Assembly: GCA_964036295.1 (NCBI GenBank) | Contig: OZ038473.1 | Coordinates: 4,867,501 to 4,931,500 of the forward strand | Direction: 5' to 3' | DNA: 64,000 nt | Origin: Plumapathes pennacea | Taxonomy: Eukaryota > Cnidaria > Anthozoa > Antipatharia > Myriopathidae | Shown: one piece after another, positions 11,377 to 22,398 of the stretch | Position numbering within the stretch: position 1 is the stretch's first letter | Layout: each line of letters begins with the position of its first letter | Made by a program: the position numbers and the translations under genes | The notes under the pieces: model-generated | The model's database searches: none | Told to the model about the DNA's origin: nothing | What the model saw: only the letters and a program-made list of their open reading frames with translations

Positions 11377-11715
11377 TCATAAACTATCTATGACTTTGAA
11401 GAAGTCGGAATCAATCTGCCAATCATCCGTATCAACGAGTTTACTTATCATGTCGGCCTTTTGATTCATAGATCTAGGAATCCACTTAATGGATAACTGA
11501 ATGTTATTCTCGACGCAAAAGTCGAAAATTTGAATAGCGAGTCTGTGCAACGGCATTTTCATGCTACCGACTTCAACGATTTTAGCCGTGGACTGATTAT
11601 CGGTGTACCATTTGACCTCTGAGTCGCGGAGAAGAGGACCGAAAGCGTTAATGCTATAGTAAATAGATATGAGTTCCCTTTGTGTAGAACTGAACGTTTT
11701 CTTATCATCTTGCAT
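11377..11715 (-). pseudogene. DIRS-1 RNase H domain
   Basis: This segment would degrade the RNA strand of the RNA/DNA hybrid during reverse transcription. The acidic residues are visible in order: SDE at the end of the preceding RT segment, TQRELISI (Glu), WYTDNQST (Asp) and MNQKADMIS (Asp). It overlaps the upstream RT segment by 11 nt in another frame, so a frameshift separates the two. Codons are otherwise well preserved, which suggests fairly recent decay. Confidence 0.75.
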
Positions 11716-12469
11716 AATAAGTGCCCCACAAGCTAGACTGCTCGTCGGAATACACGATTTGGCTGTGAGCTACCCGTTTAAAACAATCTTTGACATTAAA
11801 CTCCCTGACGTGAGATAACCAGAATTCTAATTCCGCGATGCAATATGAATCCAATTCGAACTGAATATCCCAGCTAGAAGCTGCGGCAATGGTAATCTGA
11901 CAGTGCCTAGTCATGATCCTGGTTAAATTACCAAATACGGGACTGAGCGAAATAATAGCGCCTGTAACAGAGGCTAAGTCTCTGGTAGTCAAAAACGGCC
12001 GTCTCAAGGTGTCTGCCAATTTCTTCTCGATTTTTCCAATCCTCTGATCTGTGATGGAAATAATTCCTTTCTGGAAATCCCAAACAATCCCTGACCATAT
12101 TATTGATTGAACTGGAACCAACACATTCTTTTCATCGTTTAGAACAAAACCTGCGGCCAATAAATCTCCGTACGTGTGGTGAGAGGCTATACGTGCTTTC
12201 TCGAGTGTAGTGACTAAAGCGAAGCCGTCGTCGAGATAAACGATGCAATAAAAACCTCTAGATCTCCAGTGTTTAACTAAAGGTCTAAATACTTTAGTGA
12301 AAATATATGGTGCAGAAGAGAGTCCAAAAGGGAGAACAGTGTACGCGAAATATCTGGTAGTGCCGTCCGGGAAAGTCCATGAGAAACCCAGGAATGCCTG
12401 GTGTGGTGGAAATATATCGATGTGATGATAACCACTCTTTAAATCAAATTTGAAAGCATATTCTCTCAA
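11705..12469 (-). pseudogene. DIRS-1 reverse transcriptase core
   Basis: This is RNA-dependent DNA polymerase of the DIRS type. The minus strand has KFDLKSGYHHIDI (motif A with Asp), the substrate region YTVLPFGLSSAPYIFTK, and the catalytic YLDD box at 12227-12238, followed by the thumb region with FVLNDEKNVLVP and a connection region that leads into RNase H. It is frameshifted relative to both its N-terminal part (12552-12854) and RNase H. The layout resembles Ty3/gypsy RT, but a linked recombinase and the missing integrase, protease and LTRs support DIRS. Confidence 0.8.
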
Positions 12470-12551
12470 ACAGAAGTACTGTATAAGGCCTTTCTGTAAT
12501 CCTGGAATTTAACCTTCTCCTTGTAAATAAACTGATTGACGTATCACGAGT

Positions 12552-12854
12552 CTAGTATAATCTTTTCTTGCCGCAAGATTGAGTGGAAACTGACAATGGA
12601 TTAACATCTTGTAAACTGTTCTTAGATTGCTCTATAATTTTACCAGAAGCCATAAGCTCTACGATTGTTGCAACAACAAATTCGCTATTGTTAATGGCGG
12701 ATAGATTATTCTTGCTAAATGACGGAGGTGGCGTGTGGACGAGGGGAAGTTTGTAACCTTCCGAAATGACAGAGCTGAATAACGCATTGCGCATGTCGGT
12801 GATGTCATCAAACATGGCGTCCCAATCAGTACTCCAGAAGTCCAAGAAAGGCAC
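12552..12854 (-). pseudogene. DIRS-1 reverse transcriptase N-terminal part
   Basis: The minus strand reads VISEGYKLPLVHTPPP, then SFSKNNLSAINNSEFV and LMASGKIIEQ, and then NPLSVS ... CGKKRLY. This is the fingers region that precedes RT motif A in DIRS-type elements, with the usual NPLxVxxxxxGKxRLI signature slightly eroded. A gap and a frameshift separate it from the RT core at 12469. It probably belonged to the same polyprotein as the core. Confidence 0.65.
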
Positions 12855-12869
12855 GACAGTGCGTTTTAG

Positions 12870-13595
12870 ACAAGGGTGGCAGAAATTTTTATAAAGTGAA
12901 TTTTAATACTACATCAACTCCTCTATTCGACACACTAAAACTAAATCTTACAAGTTTAAAAGTGAGCTCAACAGACGGCCTTCATTTCACTCGAATGTCG
13001 CTTCAACCCGCTTCAGCCGTACATCCAGGGTTAATGCGCTTCTCTGCAAGACTCTTGAGAGGCGATCAGAATGAGAGAACATTGGGTTGGACCTCCTCGA
13101 GTGGTAAAAGCAAGCACAGGAGCCAGGCGATGCTTGTGCCCTTCGTGATTGTTCGTCTGACAGTCACAAAGCCAGTCCCCCTGGACGTTTCTTTAGTCGT
13201 TTCGTTCTTCCTGTAGAGAAGATTCCGTACAGAAGATTCTTTCAGTGTTGTGGTACCTCACCAGGCTCGTAGTATACAAGAAAGCTCCAACAAGCGGCAG
13301 TAGGAAGTCGGTACGCCGAGATATCTTATTCCAAAGTCGTCCACATGTCAATTTGCTGTTTACGTTTTTAGTGCACGAGTCGAATTTCCTTAAACCCACC
13401 CGTTTGAAATTTTTACAAACCGAATTCGGATAGAAGATGAACTCCTTCGTTTAATAACTTAAGAAAAAACCTTAACCCCTAAATACCGAGCTTAACCTCG
13501 GCGCTTCTTTTCACTTTTTGGTGTCCCGGCCATTTTAAATAGCCCGCAATTTTGCCCGCGTTCCATACCGCTGACTTTGTGCGGCTGCGCAATGC
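12870..13595. other. No gene recognised inside DIRS-1
   Basis: Sequence between the RT N-terminus and the ORF1/ORF2 junction. Open frames here lack recognisable motifs. It may be another insertion or badly eroded DIRS sequence. Confidence 0.4.
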
Positions 13596-13600
13596 GTTAT

Positions 13601-14090
13601 TCAGCTTTGTCCCGAAATAACATCTAAAATGAATTTGGGAGCTTGAATATTAACCCAGAACTGTATGTGACTTTTAAGCCTCCCCTTAACGTCGGTGGTA
13701 CTAACTGTTTCTATTACCTGGACAATGTCCTCATATGAAATTTCAAGCAGATCATCACATAGTTCTTCAAAATTGTGTGTTGCCGGAGCCTGCGCGTGAC
13801 CACGTATACTGTTCGGGTTGTCCTGGTGCGTGCTGATCAGTCTTTTGCTTGTGTTTGTATGCAGGGGCTCGGCACGTCTTGCTCCAGTGTCCTGTGTAGC
13901 CACAGGAGAAACAGATATATTCTGGACGAGGTTGTCGACGGCCTTGGAAGCAAATAATATGGTTAACATAATATTCGAGGTTTCTATTTGGAATTGCCGT
14001 GATGGCGGATAAGCCTTGAAATTAAATGAACCGCCAGTTGCTCTTGCTGAAGCAATACCTGGATGAATGCCGAAAACCATGCGGCCTGTA
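13601..14090 (-). pseudogene. DIRS-1 gag-like ORF1 end and ORF2 start, with zinc knuckle
   Basis: Two frames carry signal. One frame contains the knuckle CFSCGYTGHWSKTC (C-x2-C-x4-H-x4-C) at about 13875-13920, which is typical of the C-terminal part of DIRS gag-like proteins. The other continues into VKGRLKSHIQFWVNIQAPKF and ILDVI, the segment that immediately precedes the RT fingers in DIRS ORF2. A frameshift separates them, or the two ORFs overlap. The first about 60 bp (14028-14090) are shared with 16826-16890, so the 5' end of a DIRS transcript has been joined here to downstream sequence by deletion. Confidence 0.6.
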
Positions 14091-14212
14091 TATATGGTAT
14101 GAAACTGGACGTGGCATGAATTCCAGTAAACGTCATGGCGCATGAGCACGTGCGAAAGGCGAGAAACGTGGAAAATATGAACATTCCGTAGTACGCGAGA
14201 AAATACATTTTC

Positions 14213-14333
14213 ATTCTCCCTCGCCAGCTTGTCCGAATGAAAACATTTTCTCGTTACCCGCTGGATGGCAAATAACTACAAAACGCAAGTTTTAGTAGGT
14301 TGTATCGCATAATGTACAACCTGGATCTCTCAA
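14213..14333. repeat. Direct repeat, partner at 7752-7876
   Basis: Near-identical in sequence and orientation to 7752-7876. See that entry for its possible relation to the DIRS-1 ends. Confidence 0.6.
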
Positions 14334-14344
14334 AGAAAGAATCT

Positions 14345-14610
14345 ACAATGAGTTGCAAAATTATTGAGACTTTCTTTTAAAAATGATAAATTTCGCGTTT
14401 GTTCCTTTCGCTTTAAGTAAAATTGCGCTCAATCTGATCATTTCCCCCTCCCCCTTTTCAATGTTGATCCTGTAATACTGTGTAACAGATTTGGGCGCTC
14501 AAACAACATTGCAATAAGGGGGAGGGGAGAAGAAAAGCAGACAAGTCCAAAATCGAAAAAGCAGGGCAAAAATGATAAAAAGTGTCTCAACTATTTTTGC
14601 AACCCGTTGT
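14345..14610. mobile_element. Foldback MITE, family A, copy 1
   Basis: The outer ends (ACAATGAGTTGCAAAATTAT and ATTTTTGCAACCCGTTGT) are inverted repeats containing TGAGACnnTCT. The core is a long palindrome with C-rich and G-rich arms, CCCCCTCCCCCTTTTCAATG and CATTGCAATAAGGGGGAGGG. There is no coding capacity. The terminal sequence recalls Tc1/mariner-like ends, but no TA duplication could be confirmed. Confidence 0.65.
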
Positions 14611-14965
14611 CTGAAAAGCGAGGATTGAAAAACGCAGTTTAAAAGTTAGTCTCTCTTTTTTTCCCGGCTGTATTCTGCCCTCATTTCTTTGTACATGATT
14701 TATTTATCAGAAAATCGCGTAAAATAGTTTTTTTGATGGATTTTAATGTAGAAAATTTAAGTTGGTACTCGAAGGAGATTTCCGGATATGACGCGTAAAC
14801 GTTGGTACAGTAGTTCCAGTCTGCTATTAATTAATGCTCCTTTCACGGCAAATACACCTCTACTAAAAAGTTTAAAGTCCTTATTTTTGAACTTTTGTGT
14901 TCTGTTTGGTGAATTGAGACGAAGATTTCGTTGTCTGCGAATACCCGCATTGAAATAAAAGCTGT

Positions 14966-15066
14966 TTTGACTTCTACGGTCAACCACGGTCAACCAATGA
15001 TACTGTAAGGAAAATGTAAACAAACCTTTTATGGCATTTTTCACGGTTGACCGTGGTTGACCGTTG
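14966..15066. mobile_element. Small palindromic element
   Basis: CGGTCAACCACGGTCAACC at the left and GGTTGACCGTGGTTGACCG at the right are perfect inverted repeats about 60 bp apart. Each arm is itself a doubled GGTCAACC unit. This is a short foldback MITE or hairpin insertion. Confidence 0.5.
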
Positions 15067-15952
15067 AAATGTTCATGAACATGAAATCTACCCTACAGTC
15101 CGTTATTTTTCTGGAAGATAAACTCTACGTGACTCCTAGAATGAGAAAATCGGACAGTTTCAAGCGTTGCCGAAGATTTCTTTGTCTGCAAATACCCGCG
15201 GGTTAAAAATTAATAGCAGGCGTGTCATATTCACAATATGATTCCTTTTGTTTTCTTCGATGACGTTGTTCTTTTTGTGTAAAACCTTAGCATGCTTTCC
15301 TGCCTTAAAAACCGTCATAGCTTAGCTGTGTTCAATGAATAGCGCTGAATATATTCCGTCATACACCTCATTTGTTTTGAAAAATAGCGCGAAAACGGCA
15401 AAGCAGCATTCTTTAGCGATCAAAAATCCGTAAGAAAAATTATTTGTAAACAAGAAAACGCTTTCCTTTGTATAACTGACAAGGTGTTACAGTACAAAGA
15501 CCGCACAAGCTGATGGTTATCTCATCTGTTGTAAAATGGCGTGGAGATGAACATTTATGACGCCTGCGTAGTACCAGGCCTTCTCAAACGCACGCCAACA
15601 TGGCAACGAAATAAAGGTATCCGAAAAAAAATGAAAGCATGTTAAACTACACTTGTTGCTTGACAAAGTTTATTCTACAACCAGACAGCAAGACGGTATA
15701 ATCCTCGTGACCGTCGCATTTATTCTGACCACAAAACATAGCGTTTATTGGTGACGAACCCCCAAGTTAAATATTCTGTGGATTTCAAGACGCATAAGTT
15801 TTTTAGGGAAATCGATCTCCATTGTTCTATGAGCAGATTTTTCGAGAATCTTGTAACATATTTCGACTTCTAATTCGAAATACCGTACTCCCAGAAAGTT
15901 TTGCAAATATTCAACAAATATTCGCTGAAATACCTCAGTTTAACTCTCTCAG
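15067..15952. other. No gene recognised
   Basis: No supported coding region, RNA gene or repeat partner was recognised in this stretch. Confidence 0.45.
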
Positions 15953-16224
15953 ACAATGAGTTCCAAAATTATTGAGACTTTCTTTTAAAAATGATAAATT
16001 TCGCGTTTGTTCCTTTCGCTTTAAGTAAAATTTGATTAATCTGATTATTTCCCCCTCCCCCCTTTTCAATGTTGATCCTGTAATACTGTGTAACAGATTT
16101 GGGCGCTCAAACAACATTGCAATAGGGGGGAGGGGAGAAGAAAAGCAGACAAGTCCAAAATCGAAAAACAAGGCGAAAATGATATATGATGATAGATGTC
16201 TCAACTATTTTTGCAACCCGTTGT
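15953..16224. mobile_element. Foldback MITE, family A, copy 2
   Basis: Same structure and strong similarity to 14345-14610: ends ACAATGAGTT and GCAACCCGTTGT, with a C-rich/G-rich palindromic core. It sits immediately downstream of the DIRS-1 ORF1 fragment and truncates it. Confidence 0.65.
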
Positions 16225-16236
16225 AGTATGCAAGAA

Positions 16237-16884
16237 TTACAAACCTCGGAAAAGCAAGTTGTCCTGTCGACGTGACTTAAAACCACGAGAGAGAGTAGAG
16301 CTACTAATGGTCGCGGTGTACGGCTTGGCATGCTCCTTCTTCTTCCTAGCGGCTTTCTCCTGTGCTTTCTTTATCCTTTTCTCGTCAGCCGAATTGTCGG
16401 CCAACTCGTCGCTCTCGTACTTCCCTACTGCAAGCCAACCCGCGTCGCTTCTGTCGGCGAGTTTGATGAGCTTTTGACGCCTTTCCACGAATTTTGTAGC
16501 TCGTTTAGTGGTCTTTAGAGCTGAATGAACGTCCTCGGATTGGAGCTCCTATGTAATAGTCTTCAGTTCGTCAAGAATCTCGGCGTTGAACAAGAACTGT
16601 TTGTTGTTTCCTTTCTTTTTTAGCTTTTGAGCTTCGGCTTGTCGGTGAAGCTTCCTAGTCTCCTTGTCGGGTTTGGCCTGTCTGCGATTCGACCCGCTTT
16701 GCGTGCTCGTGAATTTGTCAAGTCTTGAATCCAAACAGCCTTTGAATTTTTCGAAGACGCTTTCCAAGGATAACGACTCTGACCCTTGCCTCTCTGGATC
16801 ACTATTATGCTCCTCGGTCATCTCGAGAAATGAACCGCCAGTTGCTCTTGCTGAAGCGATACCTGGATGAATGACGAAAACCAT
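16237..16884 (-). pseudogene. DIRS-1 gag-like ORF1, N-terminal and middle part
   Basis: The minus strand starts after a TATATATA box and reads a Ser/Glu-rich N-terminus (MTEEHNSDPERQGSES). It continues through a charged coiled region (KLHRQAEAQKLKKKGNNKQF), then, after a stop near 16549 and a frame change, VERRQKLIKLADRSDAGW and YESDELADNSADEKRIKKA. The AGWxxVxxYExDELAxxSxDEKRI signature is typical of DIRS-type ORF1 proteins in cnidarians as I remember them. The zinc knuckle is missing here but is present at 13.9 kb, so the gene was split and shortened. The presumed 5' leader (16826-16890) is duplicated at 14028-14090. Confidence 0.6.
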
Positions 16885-16894
16885 GCGGCTGGTA

Positions 16895-17750
16895 TATATA
16901 GTACTAGAAATACGATAATCGGAGATACCCCTCGCTCTGACAATGATGGGACTTTTACTTTGGTACTTCCAAGAAGAGTAGCCTTTGTTTTACCGAAATG
17001 TTGACTCAATCTTTTCTTCCAAGTCAAATGCTACACGCAAAGGAAGGAGAAAATAAATGGTGTATGTTATACTTTTGCGTTAAAAAAAAGAATCGATTGC
17101 GTGACAAAGTACGCATTTCCCACGGTCGGTCGGCACGACAAATTAATTTATACAGTCTGCCAAGCACGTTCTCAAAATCTAATTCTCAAATTTTGAAGTT
17201 GGTCGGCCGTCGTAGTACAGGAAGAAAGACACACTGATTATCCAATTTTGAATTCATAGGCAGTACAATTAAATAGGCTTCCTGTACAATTTGTTTTTAC
17301 TCTGGAGTGCATGCACAAGACTCAGGCATGCATGTTTAATGAGCTCGAAATGTTTTGTACGTGAACGCGCTCAAAAAAACATGATTTCTCCCAGAATCAA
17401 AGCAAAACTTGAACGGTTTACTTCAAATTATACACGGGCTTCAGACCTAGTCATACTTCTAAGGGCTTGTGAACGATTCTCGCTGCAATCACCGCATGTC
17501 AAATTACAGTATTTGTTACAGTTTTAGTCTTGAAAGAAATAATAAGACATCTGACTAAATCATTCAAGACTCCAAGTTTCGATTGCTCTGAGCCAATACG
17601 GTAGCCGAAACTGGCGACAGAAGCGTATTAAAACAATACTTCGAGGGAAAATGATCAGCATACAGATTTTAATACATTCTTGAAGTGATCGAGTTACAAG
17701 ATACGGGTAGAATATACTGATTTGTCACGGTGATTGTTCGCTTTCCACTG
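16895..17750 (+). repeat. R2 repeat, copy 1
   Basis: Long interspersed repeat that begins at TACTAGAAATACGATAATCG and contains ATTGCGTGACAAAGTACGCA and the recognisable block CGGGCTTCAGACCTAGTCAT. An inverted copy lies at 28022-28690 and partial copies at 33835-34310 and 49595-49705. The sequence runs on into the Helitron N-terminal fragment at 17752-18064, and the copy at 33.8 kb lacks just that coding part. R2 is therefore probably non-coding sequence of a Helitron-like element. Confidence 0.6.
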
Positions 17751-17751
17751 A

Positions 17752-18064
17752 CTAACCTTTGTTGCTTGTCCTTTCTGAATAAGGATCTGAGTTTAACACA
17801 AGACGGCGTCTAAAGCTCCCGATTTGCTTCCAAGCGCTGTTCTCTTTGCGGAGCCGTTTCTTCGGCACGTTTCCGTTCATGATGTTGTCGGTTATCAAAT
17901 GTTTGCCGTCTTTTCTGTAGACGTATTTGGCGCTGTTCGATTGTTTCACGATTTCGCCTTGCCCTTGCTAGTTCCCTTCTCTTTTGAAGACGAGCTTCGC
18001 GAGACCCTGCTGTGTCAAGTTTTCCAGTTTTCAAATTCATTTTCGTGAACGCAGTTACGTACAA
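17752..18064 (-). pseudogene. Helitron-like protein N-terminal fragment
   Basis: On the minus strand a frame opening at ATG 18064 encodes Arg/Glu/Gln-rich repeats such as RRNRETIEQRQIRLQKRR, and in a second frame RAEETAPQREQRLEANREL. Short repeats of the form R-x-x-ETxEQRxxRLxxxR are the usual N-terminus of animal Helitron proteins, and the same kind of repeat is at 39.7-40.3 kb. A frameshift near 17820 breaks it and no Rep or helicase follows. No function is implied for the fragment. Confidence 0.5.
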
Positions 18065-18089
18065 TTGTTGCTTCGTTCAAACCTTTGGC

Positions 18090-19400
18090 AATTTTTTTCT
18101 GCCCACACCAGCTAGTTAATCTCTTCTGAATGTAGTAGGTCAGCGGTAATTAAAAATTAGTTAATTAGTTAATAACGTATTCCAGTTACTGAGAGCACGT
18201 GAGAGACTCGTGTGTGTGTTATCGTTCTGTACTGTCGAGCAAATCTACAGTAATAAAGTCTCTCGAGTTTGTCTGTGATTAGCGGCCAAGTTGATTGCAT
18301 AAAGGCACCACTACATTAGCACCTCCAACGAAACTTGATTTATACGAAGTTACATGCACATAGAGAGGATAATTACTAAGGCACTGGGTTGTTTATTGCA
18401 TACAATACATGTTTTGTGCATGTATTGTCCAGTATCATAGTCATGCAGGAAGGCTTACTTTTCACTTGTTGCCATATAACCACAGGTAAATGAGCTAATG
18501 TCCTGTGTATTTACATCACCGTTGTGTTTCTTGGAAGAGCCTTTATCAGTAAAGGAGAACAGATCTCAGTTAAAATGAGAGTTGAGATGGAAGTTTTACA
18601 CAGTATATAATAAGAAATAATAGAAATAATTTGTTTACCTTTTTTCTGGGGTTCCTTCGTATTGTTGACATACAAAACCACTAATTCAAAAATGCAAAAG
18701 AAAATGCAGCAATATTTTACATTCTGACAAAATAACCATTCATAACAATTTCTAGTTCACTAAACATTATTCTGTTTATTTAGATATATACATTTTATAA
18801 TAGTATATGTACTATAACTTATAGCAAAGGGAAGGGGGGCTTAGTAAGACAAACAAAGACTGTATTGTTATGGAAAGTAGTGGACAGGTTTTGGAAAGTT
18901 TAGGCCAGCATAAGAAACACAGTTCGAATAACATTTGACTTATAGTAAGTTATACAGTGTTATACAGTACATGATAAAAACAGCTGAGCAGTTAAAAAAA
19001 ACAACAACAACAACTGCCTATTTAAACCAAAACTCACAAGTTTTTGCACTGTATAATTTCACAGAGGACAAATATTTTGATCTGTTCTTTGATAAACTGT
19101 AATGGTTTCTAGAGCTGCAATTTTAATAAACACAGTTCTCTCTAATCAAATGCACAGAAACGCCAAATTCTTCTGTGTGAGTGATATATATGTTGTGATT
19201 TTGTCTGTAAAGCAAGTTGCCAAGTGGCAAATTAACCTCTGCACTGTATGACACTGGAAGTTGATTTAACTGTCAAGACTCAAATGGTCAAAACAGTTTT
19301 CTGTCGTGAAAATTTATAGCAATCACAACAACAAAGGTTTTAATATCGCGGCCACAAAATGTCCGATAAGCTGGAAGCAATGCATAACGGACGAGTTGAG
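18090..19400. other. No gene; possible LTR fragment at about 18180-18290
   Basis: Mostly AT-rich sequence without coding signal. At about 18180-18290, GAGAGACTCGTG, a run of GT, TATCGTTCTGTACTG and AATAAAGTCTCTCGAG look like the polyadenylation and U5 part of a retroviral-type LTR. No second LTR or primer-binding site was found, so this is only suggestive. Confidence 0.35.
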
Positions 19401-19649
19401 TGAGCAAAGTAAATAGACGTGTCTTACCTGCCCCTTGGAGCTATCGGCTGGCCTTCAAGCACAAGCACTATTTTAGCTTATTTTCTGTCCTCCTGCTGCT
19501 CGTGCAGAGCCGGGTTGTCAGGGTTAGCCCATCCACGGCTTAATGCAGATATTAATTGTTGCCTGTGGAAGCGCCGTTCTTCGACAAGAGACGAACGTTG
19601 CTCACGGCGTCGATTGTTGGCCTCATTTTGAGCCTAAAGTCTAATGAGC

Positions 19650-19812
19650 TACAATCAAATGCAAAAGTAGTTGAGACACTGTGCATATTTTGAGCAATTT
19701 ATCGGCTTTTAAGTTTTGTTGATTTCTTCCTCCCCCCTTCTCAATGTTGTTCGGGCCTGAAATCTTGTTGTGTGATATTGGATATTCAACATTGAAAAGG
19801 GGGAGGGGGGGT
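19650..19812. mobile_element. Foldback MITE, family A, partial copy 3
   Basis: Left half with TTGAGACACTG and the core CCTCCCCCCTTCTCAATGTT ... AACATTGAAAAGGGGGAGGG. The right outer arm is missing: the sequence changes at the palindrome edge into the duplicated segment at 19814-20016. Confidence 0.5.
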
Positions 19813-19813
19813 C

Positions 19814-20016
19814 AAATCATGTGATGGGACTTACCAATAGCTCCGAATCCTTGTCAGCTTTAAAACAACTGAACTTTGAAGTTGTTTTTGTTTCGAACTC
19901 CTGGATAAGTTGCACGGCCTCTTCCAGTGAATTAACATACCCGGCATATTGTCCGATATTTTAAATTTAAAATTCAGAGATTGAGTTACCCGCCATTTTA
20001 ATATTCCCGCGTCGTC
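19814..20016 (-). repeat. 203-bp duplicated segment with exon-like minus-strand frame, copy 1
   Basis: Near-identical to 24781-24985 in the same orientation. On the minus strand it contains the open stretch GYVNSLEEAVQLIQEFETK, ending ADKDSELL followed by a consensus splice donor (GTAAGT). This looks like a short exon with an acidic, helical product. No acceptor or ATG was identified in that frame. The family is unknown. Confidence 0.45.
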
Positions 20017-20159
20017 AGTCACGATGAATACACGGCTGTTGGCTGGTCTCACGACTTCTTCTTAATCTTGCTTGCTTCCTTCGTCTTTGAAGGTCGTTAT
20101 CGTCAGAGTGTTCTGTTTGTTTTTTCCCTGAATTCATTTCTTATACTCTTCTTGTTCAA

Positions 20160-20460
20160 ATTCTCCTTCCCTTCCGACGAATTGTTTCTTAGCAACGGAC
20201 TCGCATGAATAAATCACGTGATCAACCCGGCATTCCCCGCGGTGCGAGTTGGACTCCCCGCGAACAACGGTCAGCATTAGATCACATCGGCCAAAACCAC
20301 CTTTTCCGAGAGGACCTAGAATCTAATTTACGAGGAGTTTCCGAGCGAAATAAGCCGAACTCACGCAAACAGTACGTGTGGGATATGACTATTGTTTTGA
20401 TCGAAAGACAAACCAGATCTGGTTCGTACGGCCAACGTGTTGCTGATTCACCCCAGTAAG
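20160..20460 (-). repeat. Helitron 5'-flank sequence, partial, partner at 25010-25350
   Basis: Contains CCCGGCATTCCCCGCGGTGC and the block TGATCTAATGCTGACC (seen here in inverted form), also present at 25010-25200. It belongs to the GC-rich 5' region of the Helitron-like element. Rearranged, with no coding region. Confidence 0.4.
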
Positions 20461-21465
20461 GATCACCTTTCATTTTTTTAAAAGTCTCTTTATCGGTGTA
20501 TTTTGCGAGAGCGAGAAAATGACTGGCCGAATGCTGAAACATTTGCCTTTCTTTATCTCGCATTAGCTTCGATTATGTCACTTTTTGTTTTGCAGCAAAG
20601 ATATATCATACAGAAATATGCAAAACTTGGCAATTATTGATACCTTGCCTAGATGAAAGCTGATTAAACTCTTAATTCTCACTGCATCATATAGATTATC
20701 TTGTTGAAAAGGTTGGGAGAATCTGCATTTTTGATCTAGGGAGTGACTGTTTACTTCTGCATGTAAAGTGCGGGGGTAAAGGTTTCATTCATTCTTTCAG
20801 CTGTGACAAACGTTTCACTATTGATGCATGTTTTTGAAATTCTAAATTTTCTGTATGATATATATAGACAGATATACTTTTGGTTCAAAGTTGGATGCTG
20901 TCTACAGTCAGAAGTTTGTAAGGAAGAGGCATGCAATGACATAAGCTACTGACAGCTGACTTGTACTAAAATAATTTGTTTTAAATATAATGACACAAGT
21001 GTTAAATTTATAGCCAAATGTATTGACTGTTATTCCAAAAAATCTCATTTACTTAATATTTAACTCATCTACAGCACTAAATGCAGAGCTGAAACTTCAG
21101 AGATTCTAGTTTTAACATGATCTTCAGATTGCTGACAGTATTTTCTGTCTCAGAGTGAATTTGCAAATTTCAAAACTTGGAAGTTTTGAGACAAGTAAAA
21201 CTTTGGAGCATAATATTGCCACAACACTCAGACACAGGCACTTGCTAATGATTTCTTCTGTTCATGTAAGTGTATGGCAAAAATACAGTAGCAACACAGG
21301 GTGCACATCAACCTGCAAATGTATTGTGTTTCATAAGGGTCTGTTTTGTATGTGAAGGTAGAATATTCTAAATTCTGAGTGAAGAATACTGTAGAAAAGT
21401 AGATATCAGAAAATAAATTTCTTTTTCAACAACAACAATGACTTTGCAGTGCAAAGTCACATTAA
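20461..21465. other. No gene recognised
   Basis: AT-rich sequence; open frames here have no recognisable motifs and no repeated partner in the window. Confidence 0.45.
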
Positions 21466-21722
21466 CCAACACTCAGTGACAAAAGTCTTGGGACACTCAC
21501 ACAGTTTCAGTGATCTACTATTTCAGTTAAAAGACACCCAACCTCCCCCCATTCAATGTTGAAGTGTCCTGAACCTGTATTTTCGAACACACGCAACATT
21601 GTACTTGAGGGGAAGGGGGAGAATATGTGTTTTGCACCTTTCAGTACACTTAATCAATGACCTGTGTCTGAAATATGTCATTTATTGAAAGTGTCCCAAG
21701 AACTTTGGTCACTGATTGAAAC
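21466..21722. mobile_element. Foldback MITE, family A-like, copy 4
   Basis: Ends CAGTGACAAAAGTCTTGGGA and TCTTGGGACACTTTC-like (right end read in reverse) form clear inverted repeats, and the core is CCTCCCCCCATTCAATGTTG ... GCAACATTG ... GGGGAAGGGGG. It shares the core architecture of the other family-A copies, and its outer ends are the best preserved. Confidence 0.6.
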
Positions 21723-22398
21723 TTCACCACTCTTAATGAATGCTGCCAAATTTTATAAATAAATGCTACAGAACTGAAGTTTTCATGCATACAAGATATT
21801 TTTTGCACACATTCAAATTATTTCTGGCACTCAAAAACTTTTAGGCATGATGAACTTAAGATCACTTAATCTTTGGGTCCTACTCACTGTCCTATCCCCT
21901 GCCCTTTGTAAAGCATCCTCTGTCCCATCTTGAATCTAGGGAAGGCAGATTGGAAAAGCCCAGTAGCAACCCCTGAACATGAAGATGTCCCAGGGGCGTA
22001 GCTAGTGATTTTGTAACTGTACGCACAAAGGGACTATTTTGAGCACCGGAGGTGCTCCTCGCTAGGGGGGTCTGGGGGCATGCTCCCCCAGAAATTTTTT
22101 TAATTTTGGCTCTCGAAAATGCTATTTCCTGCATTTTCCGTGGGGTATTTCAAAAAATTAATACTTCAGTAAAACGAGCCATTACAAATTGACAGTGATG
22201 TTAGCGGTCAGTTGAAGGCAACTTCGTTCAGTTCTGAAGCCGTGCAGCAGGGTAACCTCTCCTTCACAGTTAAAGACTAACTAACGTATGGTGGGGCTGA
22301 CACTGAGGGAGAAATACGTGACGCGTTTTTTCGCGTAACGTACACTGTAATACGAAAAAATATATGAAATCAATTCAAATCAGCCAATTTAATGATAA

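Larger units (their letters stand above)
19419..20150 (-). pseudogene. Helitron-like N-terminal fragment, interrupted
   Basis: Positions 19480-19640 match 39735-39870 and 20020-20150 match 40165-40290, all on the minus strand and coding for Arg-rich repeats of a Helitron N-terminus. The splice-donor block rc(CTTACCTGCCCC) at about 19421 matches the exon end at 39360. Between the two matching parts, at 19645-20016, a partial family-A MITE and the 203-bp duplicated segment have been inserted. The protein is not intact. Confidence 0.5.
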
